Position numbers and translations under genes: made by a program. From NCBI GenBank assembly GCA_023415035.1, contig JAEZLX010000166.1, positions 1 through 12,342 of the forward strand: 12,342 nucleotides of DNA. Direction: 5' to 3'. Below, one piece after another: positions 7,438 to 12,342 of the stretch. This stretch comes from Pseudomonadota bacterium (GTDB taxonomy: Bacteria; Pseudomonadota; Gammaproteobacteria; Burkholderiales; Burkholderiaceae_C). The stretch's first letter is position 1. Each line of letters starts with the position of its first letter. The notes under the pieces are model-generated. The model was not told where the DNA came from and did not search any database. It worked only from the letters and a program-made list of their open reading frames with translations.

Positions 7438-8058
7438 ATGCAGAAACTCTTGCTTGGAATCGATGCGTTCTCGACCCTGATCGGTAAGACGGCGGCATGG
7501 TGTGCCGTCGCCCTCACCATCCTGATCTGCTGGGAAGTGTTTTCCCGCTATGCACTGAACAACCCGCATGCCTGGGTGTTCGACGCGCAGATCATGCTCT
7601 ATGGCGCCATGTTCATGCTGGCCGGGGCCTACACGCTGTCCAAGAACGGGCACGTGCGCGGGGACGTGCTGTATGGCTTCTTCAGCACACGCGTGCAGGC
7701 GGCCGTGGATCTGACGCTGTATGTCGTGTTCTTCCTGCCGGGCGTCATCGCCATGACCTGGGCGGGCTGGACCTACGCGCAGGAATCGCTGGCGATCCGG
7801 GAGCAGACCTTCTCTGCCGAGCCCCTGCCCCTGTACCCGTTCAAGTTCGTGATCCCGGTGGCGGGTGCGGTGCTGCTGCTGCAGGGCATTGCCGAGATCG
7901 CCCGCTGCGTGATCTGCCTGCGCAACGGCCAGTGGCCCCGTCGCGGCGACGACGTGGAGGAAGTGGACGTCGAGAAACTCAAGGAGATGGTGCAGGTCAA
8001 GGACAGCGACATCCAGGCCCTTGATCGCGACCTGGCCGCCAGGGAGGGCAAACAATGA
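7438..8058 (+). CDS. TRAP transporter small permease (DctQ type)
   Basis: Inner-membrane small subunit of the TRAP transporter, 206 residues, pairing with the large permease encoded immediately downstream. Four hydrophobic segments are visible at about 19-38, 47-67, 88-110 and 137-160. Family features include CWEVFSRYALNNPHAW after segment 1, DAQIMLYGAMFMLAGAYTL in segment 2, and the conserved NGHVRGDVLYG (about 70-80). A highly charged tail follows from about residue 167 (GDDVEEVDVEKLKEMVQVKD, then SDIQALDRDLAAREG), likely helical and possibly coiled-coil, which makes the protein longer than the usual 160-190 residues. The start at ATG 7438 lacks a clear ribosome site; a G-rich stretch at 7417-7424 is too far away. 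The stop overlaps the next start (ATGA at 8055), indicating translational coupling. Confidence 0.9.
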   Translation: MQKLLLGIDAFSTLIGKTAAWCAVALTILICWEVFSRYALNNPHAWVFDAQIMLYGAMFMLAGAYTLSKNGHVRGDVLYGFFSTRVQAAVDLTLYVVFFLPGVIAMTWAGWTYAQESLAIREQTFSAEPLPLYPFKFVIPVAGAVLLLQGIAEIARCVICLRNGQWPRRGDDVEEVDVEKLKEMVQVKDSDIQALDRDLAAREGKQ

Positions 8059-9986
8059 AGCTGCGCAAGGAACTGTGGTTCGGCCTGTCCATCATGGGCC
8101 TGGTGCTGGCTTCCATCGTCTGGATGCTGCTGGGTGTCGAGACCATCACCAAGGGTCACCTCGGCCTGCTGATGCTCTCGCTCGTGGTGGTGGCCATCAT
8201 GCTGGGCTTTCCCACCGCCTTCACGCTCATGGGCATGGGCATGATCTTCACGTGGCTGGCCTATGACCGCGATATCAACCGCACGCTCGACCTGATGGTG
8301 CAGGCGGCCTACAAGAGCATGGCCAACGACGTGCTCATCGCCATCCCGCTTTTCGTGTTCATGGGCTACCTGGTCGAGCGCGCGAACCTGATCGAGTCGC
8401 TGTTCCGGAGCATGCACCTGGCCATGGCCCGCATACCGGGTTCCCTCGCCGTGGCGACGCTGGCCACCTGTACCGTTTTCGCGACAGCAACAGGCATCGT
8501 GGGTGCGGTCGTCACCCTCATGGGCCTGCTGGCCCTGCCCGCCATGTTGCGTGCCGGCTACAGCACACCCCTGGCGGCAGGTGCGATCACCGCCGGCGGT
8601 TGCCTGGGCATCCTGATTCCACCCTCGGTGCTTCTGATCCTGTACGGCGCCACGGCCGGCGTGTCGGTTGTTCAGCTGTACGCCGGCGCCTTCTTCCCCG
8701 GCCTGATGCTCGCTGGCCTGTACTTCGGCTACGTGATCCTGCTGGCCAAGCTCAAGCCCAAGTGGGCGCCTCCGCTCACCGCCGAAGAACGCCACGTCGA
8801 ACTGCCACCGCTGACCGCCGCCCTGCCCGCCCGCGGCGACCAGTACGCGCCCTCACGCCTGCTGGCGGCCCTCAAGGGCCAGCGCAATGCCGACATCCCC
8901 ATGCGCTACGTGCTGCGCCAGCTGGCCCTGGTCGTGCTGCCGGGCCTGCTCTTTGTGCTGCTGGCCACCAGCACGTGGCGCGCCGCAACGATTGTGCCGC
9001 CGGAAGCGGTCTACGAGATCCAGCCCATCGGGTTTTCCCACGGTGCCAGCGATTCGGATTCCGGCACCGGCCTGATGGAGCCGCCCATGGAGGGCGGGCT
9101 GCAGGAGCCTCCCCTGGACGATGCCGGCGGCCTGCAGGAGCCCCCGGGCGCCGAACCGGTGGCCGAACTGCCTGCGGTGGCGAGCGGGACGGCCGACGAG
9201 TCTTCCGCCAGCGCGGCCGAGGCAACGCGCAAGCCGGCGCCCACCTGGTGGTGGGTGGGATTTGCGGTGCTGGGCGCGCTCACGCTTTGCTTCTACCTGT
9301 TCCTGAGCTTTGCCCGGCTCGAAGTGTTCAAGATGCTGCTGGGCTCGTTCTTTCCGCTGGTGATCCTGATCCTGTCGGTGCTGGGCTCGATCGTCTTCGG
9401 CCTGGCCACCCCCACGGAGGCGGCTGCCATGGGTTCGGCCGGCGGCTTCCTGCTGGCCGCGGCCTACAAGCGGCTGAACATGGAGGTGCTCAAGGAATCG
9501 GTGTTTCTCACCGCCAAGACCTCGGCGATGGTCTGCTGGCTGTTCGTCGGATCGGCCATCTTTTCGGCCGCCTTCGCGCTGCTGGGCGGGCAGGAGTTGG
9601 TCGAGCGCTGGGTGCTGTCCCTGAACCTGAGCAAGGTCGAGTTCATGTTGCTGTCGCAGGTGGTCATCTTCCTGCTGGGCTGGCCGCTGGAGTGGACCGA
9701 GATCATCGTGATCTTCATGCCGATCTTCATCCCGCTGCTGGACCATTTCGGCGTGGACCCGCTGTTCTTCGGCCTGCTCGTGGCGCTGAACCTACAGACG
9801 GCCTTCCTCTCGCCGCCCGTGGCGATGTCGGCCTTCTACCTCAAGGGCGTGGCACCGCCGCACGTGACGCTGAACCAGATTTTCCTAGGCATGATGCCGT
9901 TCATGGCCATCCAGATCATCGCGATCTTCCTGCTGTACATGTGGCCGCAGATCGGCCTGTGGCTGCCCCACCTGCTGTACCGCTGA
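8055..9986 (+). CDS. TRAP transporter large permease (DctM type) with inserted acidic loop
   Basis: Inner-membrane large subunit that forms the transport path of the TRAP system, 643 residues against about 425-450 for canonical DctM. The N-terminal half is typical: IAIPLFVFMGYLVERANLIE, TATGIVGAVVTLMGLLALP and AAGAITAGGCLGILIPPSVL. The C-terminal half has VFGLATPTEAAAMGSAGGF, GWPLEWTEIIVIFMPIFIP, LNLQTAFLSPPVAMSAFYLK and the closing MMPFMAIQIIAIFLLYMWP. Between them lie a linker, an added hydrophobic segment (about 289-308), an acidic Pro/Gly/Ser-rich loop (about 312-396) and another hydrophobic segment (about 399-420). The loop holds three GL(M/Q)EPP units, at 339, 348 and 359. The frame is open throughout, so the insertion looks genuine. 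AGGGAGGG (8041-8048) is the ribosome site, and the start overlaps the dctQ stop. Substrate is unknown. Confidence 0.92.
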   Translation: MKLRKELWFGLSIMGLVLASIVWMLLGVETITKGHLGLLMLSLVVVAIMLGFPTAFTLMGMGMIFTWLAYDRDINRTLDLMVQAAYKSMANDVLIAIPLFVFMGYLVERANLIESLFRSMHLAMARIPGSLAVATLATCTVFATATGIVGAVVTLMGLLALPAMLRAGYSTPLAAGAITAGGCLGILIPPSVLLILYGATAGVSVVQLYAGAFFPGLMLAGLYFGYVILLAKLKPKWAPPLTAEERHVELPPLTAALPARGDQYAPSRLLAALKGQRNADIPMRYVLRQLALVVLPGLLFVLLATSTWRAATIVPPEAVYEIQPIGFSHGASDSDSGTGLMEPPMEGGLQEPPLDDAGGLQEPPGAEPVAELPAVASGTADESSASAAEATRKPAPTWWWVGFAVLGALTLCFYLFLSFARLEVFKMLLGSFFPLVILILSVLGSIVFGLATPTEAAAMGSAGGFLLAAAYKRLNMEVLKESVFLTAKTSAMVCWLFVGSAIFSAAFALLGGQELVERWVLSLNLSKVEFMLLSQVVIFLLGWPLEWTEIIVIFMPIFIPLLDHFGVDPLFFGLLVALNLQTAFLSPPVAMSAFYLKGVAPPHVTLNQIFLGMMPFMAIQIIAIFLLYMWPQIGLWLPHLLYR

Positions 9987-9994
9987 TGTCTCAT

Positions 9995-10026
9995 CGCCCC
10001 CCTTGTCAGCAGGGGGAGGCGTTTTT
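9995..10026 (+). terminator. Intrinsic terminator after the TRAP operon
   Basis: CGCCCCCC (9995-10002) can pair with GGGG plus GGCG (10012-10021, one A bulged) around a short loop, followed directly by TTTTT (10022-10026). It lies 9 nt after the large permease stop. The GC-rich stem and T-tract fit rho-independent termination of the TRAP transcript. Confidence 0.75.
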
Positions 10027-10127
10027 CGGCGAAAATCGACGCAGTCGCCGGTCCGTTCGGTACCGGATCTTCACGAACTGCAGGATGGGCAAGGATCCGT
10101 CCGTCTCTTCACGCCCGTTCATCCATC
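10027..10127 (+). other. Upstream region of the phosphate transporter gene
   Basis: Between the TRAP terminator and the transporter start lie two weak inverted repeats: CGGCGA/TCGCCG (10027-10032 and 10045-10050) and CGGATC/GATCCG (10064-10069 and 10094-10099). A promoter must lie here if the gene is monocistronic, but no convincing -35/-10 pair or Pho-box-like repeat was recognised. Confidence 0.3.
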
Positions 10128-11606
10128 ATGATCTCCATGCTCAGCGGCCTCGAACCCTGGCTGCTCATCAGCCTCATCCTGGCGCTGGCCTTCGTCCTGG
10201 CCTTCGAGTTCATCAACGGCTTCCATGACACCGCCAATGCGGTGGCCACGGTGATCTACACCCGCGCCATGCCACCCACAATGGCGGTGTTCGCCTCCGG
10301 TGTGTTCAACTTCTTCGGTGTGCTGCTCGGCGGCGTGGGCGTGGCCTACGCCATCGTGCACCTGCTGCCGGTGGAGCTGCTGATCGACGTCAATTCCGGG
10401 CGCGGCCTGGCCATGGTGTTCTCGCTGCTAACGGCGGCCATCGCCTGGAACCTGGGCACCTGGTTCTTCGGCATCCCGGCCTCCAGCTCGCACACCCTGA
10501 TCGGCGCCATCCTCGGCGTGGGCATGGCCAACGCCCTGATCACGCAGATCGAGCTGTCGCAAGGCGTCAACTGGCAAAAGGCCATCGACATCGCGATCTC
10601 GCTGGTGGTATCGCCACTGGCCGGTTTCGCGGTGGCCGCCCTGTTCCTGATCACCTTGCGCTGGTGGAAACCCCGATCGAGCATGCACCGCACGCCCGAA
10701 GCGCGGCTCAAACAGTCGGGCAAGAAGAAACCGCCGTTCTGGAACCGCATGGTGCTGGTGATCTCGGCCATGGCGGTGAGCTTCGTGCACGGCTCGAACG
10801 ACGGCCAGAAAGGCATCGGCCTGATCATGCTGGTGCTCATCGGCCTGGTGCCGGCGCACTTCGCCCTGGACGTGAATTCGACCAAGTACGAGATCGACCG
10901 CACGCGCGACGCCGCCACCTACCTCAACGAGTTCTACCAGCGCAACGCCGGCGCGCTGTCGGACTACCTCGCGCTGGGCAAGTCGCGCAACAACACCGAC
11001 CTGCCCGCCAAGTTCCGCTGCGACCCTGAGCAGACCGAGATCACCATCGACGCCCTGCTGCGCGCCCTCGAAGGCGTGACCCGCTACGACCAGATGGAGC
11101 CCCAGGCGCGCATCGATGTCCGCCGCTATGTGCTGTGCCTGGACGACACGGCCCGCAAGGTGGCCAAGCTGGCCTACCTGCCCCCCGAGGAAGGCCGCGA
11201 CCTGGCCCGCCTGCGCAAGGACCTGAACGCCACCACCGAATACGCCCCCTTCTGGGTGGTGCTGGCCGTGGCGCTGGCCCTGGGCATCGGCACCATGGTC
11301 GGCTGGAAGCGCGTGGTGCTCACCGTGGGCGAGAAGATCGGCAACCACGGCATGACCTACGCCCAGGGCATGAGCGCCCAGGTCACCGCTGCCATGGCCA
11401 TCGGCATGGCCAACGTGTTCTCGCTGCCCGTTTCCACCACCCACGTGCTCTCGTCCGGCGTCGCCGGCACCATGGTGGCCAACCGCAGCGGCCTGCAGAA
11501 AAAGACCATCGGCAACATCCTCATCGCATGGGTGCTGACGCTGCCGGTGTCCATCCTGCTTTCGGCCGGCCTGTACTGGCTCGCCTACGTGGTGTTCATC
11601 CGCTGA
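10128..11606 (+). CDS. pitA: Low-affinity inorganic phosphate transporter (Pit family)
   Basis: Inner-membrane proton-coupled carrier for phosphate, probably as a neutral metal-phosphate complex, 492 residues against 499 for E. coli PitA. The duplicated Pit signature is seen as FINGFHDTANAVATVIYTRA (about 28-47) and SFVHGSNDGQKGIGLIMLVL (about 218-237). The paired serine-rich motifs are GIPASSSHTLIGAILGVG and SLPVSTTHVLSSGVAG. About ten hydrophobic segments surround a long hydrophilic loop at about 247-373, as in E. coli PitA and PitB. The start at ATG 10128 has no clear ribosome site; ATG 10137 is an alternative nine bases on. It appears monocistronic, set off by the terminator upstream and the tRNA gene downstream, without the PhoU-like (DUF47) gene often found next to pit. 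The family call is firm; the choice of pitA over other pit names is by length and loop. Confidence 0.92.
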   Translation: MISMLSGLEPWLLISLILALAFVLAFEFINGFHDTANAVATVIYTRAMPPTMAVFASGVFNFFGVLLGGVGVAYAIVHLLPVELLIDVNSGRGLAMVFSLLTAAIAWNLGTWFFGIPASSSHTLIGAILGVGMANALITQIELSQGVNWQKAIDIAISLVVSPLAGFAVAALFLITLRWWKPRSSMHRTPEARLKQSGKKKPPFWNRMVLVISAMAVSFVHGSNDGQKGIGLIMLVLIGLVPAHFALDVNSTKYEIDRTRDAATYLNEFYQRNAGALSDYLALGKSRNNTDLPAKFRCDPEQTEITIDALLRALEGVTRYDQMEPQARIDVRRYVLCLDDTARKVAKLAYLPPEEGRDLARLRKDLNATTEYAPFWVVLAVALALGIGTMVGWKRVVLTVGEKIGNHGMTYAQGMSAQVTAAMAIGMANVFSLPVSTTHVLSSGVAGTMVANRSGLQKKTIGNILIAWVLTLPVSILLSAGLYWLAYVVFIR

Positions 11607-11639
11607 GGGCGCTTTCAAATCGCGTACACTTGCGCCTGC

Positions 11640-11713
11640 GCGGGCGTCGTTCAATGGCAGGACCTGAGCTTCCCAAGCTCAAGACGTGGGTTCGATTCCC
11701 ATCGCCCGCTCCA
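11640..11713 (+). tRNA. tRNA-Gly, anticodon CCC
   Basis: A complete cloverleaf can be drawn. The acceptor stem is GCGGGCG (11640-11646) with CGCCCGC (11703-11709). The D arm is GTTC/GGAC, and the anticodon stem TGAGC/GCTCA closes the loop TTCCCAA, giving anticodon CCC. The T arm is GTGGG/CCCAT around TTCGATT, followed by discriminator T and an encoded CCA (11711-11713). It reads glycine codon GGG. All stems pair fully apart from one G-T pair in the D stem and one in the T stem. TACACT (11625-11630) is a possible -10 box, but no good -35 box was seen. The gene starts 33 nt after the phosphate transporter stop. Confidence 0.96.
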
Positions 11714-11743
11714 GACAATCACACAGCCTTTTCAGGCCATGAA

Positions 11744-11793
11744 GCAGCCGGTCGCCATGACCGGCTGCGGCGTTATTGGACGCCCCTTTTTTT
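11744..11793 (+). terminator. Tandem hairpins with T7 tract after tRNA-Gly
   Basis: A perfect 10-bp stem, GCAGCCGGTC (11744-11753) with GACCGGCTGC (11759-11768), has a GCCAT loop. It is followed at once by a 5-bp stem, GGCGT (11769-11773) with ACGCC (11780-11784), and then CC plus seven Ts (11787-11793). The second hairpin with the T-tract is a plausible intrinsic terminator for the tRNA transcript. The first is stronger but lacks its own T-tract and may limit 3' trimming or assist termination. The convergent gene starts being read from the other side at 11809. Confidence 0.7.
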
Positions 11794-11808
11794 CCCAGCC
11801 CCTGAGAA

Positions 11809-12342
11809 TCAACGGCAGCGCAGGCGGAACTGTTCGTCACGCGCGCGTTGCCTGTCCGCCCGGATCCTGTCCTGGGTGTACCCACTCTGCGGTTGCCTCG
11901 CCAAGGCGTCGAACCGTTCGATCTTTCTGCTCAGCGCGTCACAGGCCTGCTTCCTGTCATCCACAGGCTGATACGCCAGCTGCTGCACGACCACCACACG
12001 GGGTGCCCGGATATTCGACCGTGGTGGCTCCTGCCTGGGTGTCTCGACCGGCTGCGGCGCCATCGCGTATGAAGGGCGATGGCAAATGACACGGCGCCCG
12101 GTGCGCTCGGATTCCATGACACCCGCAACCTGCCCCGGCGGGCACGTGCCGCCTTCCGGCGAAGCCAATGTGACTGGCCGCGCCGGCGCTGGCAGTTCGA
12201 TGCGCTGTTCGGGTACAGGCTGTGGTACGCGCACAGTGGGAGCCACCGCAGCGGCCTGCCGTGTCTCCTGACTGATCCCGGGAAGCGACGCAGGCGGCCC
12301 CTGCTTCACAAGGGGTTCAGGTGCCTGCAACGGCAGCAGATA
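11809..12342 (-). CDS. Proline-rich hypothetical protein, C-terminal part (cut by window edge)
   Basis: The minus-strand frame is open from the stop at 11809-11811 to the right edge. The first possible initiator inside the window is a TTG at 12330, so the true start is probably outside. About 177 codons are visible. The part nearest the N-terminus is low-complexity and rich in Pro, Ala, Val and Gln (for example VAPTVRVPQPVPEQRIELPA). A two-cysteine stretch follows (GGTCPPGQVAGVME through RVICHRPSYAM), then another Pro-rich linker. The end is charged and helical: ACDALSRKIERFDALARQPQ, then SGYTQDRIRADRQRARDEQF and RLRCR. That last segment resembles C-terminal ends of cell-envelope hypothetical proteins of Burkholderiales, some of which carry DUF4124 domains; this is from memory and not proven. 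The paired cysteines would suit an exported protein. No function can be assigned. Confidence 0.65.
   Translation of the reverse strand, partial: YLLPLQAPEPLVKQGPPASLPGISQETRQAAAVAPTVRVPQPVPEQRIELPAPARPVTLASPEGGTCPPGQVAGVMESERTGRRVICHRPSYAMAPQPVETPRQEPPRSNIRAPRVVVVQQLAYQPVDDRKQACDALSRKIERFDALARQPQSGYTQDRIRADRQRARDEQFRLRCR

Noticed and set aside
6126..7520. Long minus-strand open frame opposite the TRAP binding-protein gene
   Set aside because: Antisense shadow of a gene with a signal peptide, ribosome site and conserved ligand residues.
9069..9150. Tandem DNA repeat or frameshifted insertion in the large permease gene
   Set aside because: The GL(M/Q)EPP units are irregularly spaced and differ at the DNA level, and the frame is open on both sides, so it reads as a real protein loop and not a repeat array or sequencing error.
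11640..11809. tRNA-Gly as the attachment site of an integrated element
   Set aside because: No integrase gene, no repeat of the tRNA 3' end and no foreign-looking composition within the window.

Overview
The window looks like chromosomal DNA of a high-GC betaproteobacterium, probably order Burkholderiales (Comamonadaceae or Alcaligenaceae-like). The basis is high GC with strong third-position G/C bias and the protein types present (TakP-type TRAP transporter, a divergent MocR/gabT pair, a BauB-like cupin). The genus cannot be fixed from the sequence alone. No phage, IS element, CRISPR array or integrase is visible.

Layout. 1-770 (minus): N-terminal part of alaS, cut by the window edge. 864-2270 (minus): a MocR/GabR-type regulator (winged helix plus aminotransferase fold). 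It is transcribed divergently from 2410-3708 (plus), a GABA-type aminotransferase (gabT), across a 139-bp intergenic region that holds several TGTAT/ATACA half-sites. 3705-4152 is a degenerate stretch: the first ~70 codons of a CaiB/BaiF CoA-transferase, interrupted by an in-frame TAG, joined directly to the last ~80 codons of a polyamine-type ABC permease. 4272-4556: small BauB-like cupin. 4593-6071: succinate-semialdehyde dehydrogenase (gabD). 6201-9986: a three-gene TRAP transporter (dctP-, dctQ- and dctM-like), with a strong hairpin between the binding-protein gene and the membrane subunits and a terminator at the end. 10128-11606: Pit-family phosphate transporter. 11640-11713: tRNA-Gly(CCC), followed by two hairpins and a T-tract. 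11809 to the right edge (minus): C-terminal part of a proline-rich protein of unknown function.

How the genes fit together. The aminotransferase and dehydrogenase make the classic GABA to succinate-semialdehyde to succinate route (or the matching route for a related omega-amino acid such as beta-alanine). The divergent MocR protein is the natural candidate regulator. The permease remnant is of the polyamine type, and polyamine breakdown yields GABA. This suggests an ancestral operon of the form aminotransferase, CoA-transferase, polyamine ABC transporter, cupin, dehydrogenase, from which an internal deletion removed the transporter. The downstream TRAP transporter, which looks specific for a carboxylate or 2-oxo acid, may or may not belong to the same pathway.

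Most of the window is well-understood metabolism and transport. The points most worth a second look are the deletion scar, the ~85-residue acidic Pro-rich loop inserted in the TRAP large permease, and the palindromic intergenic elements.
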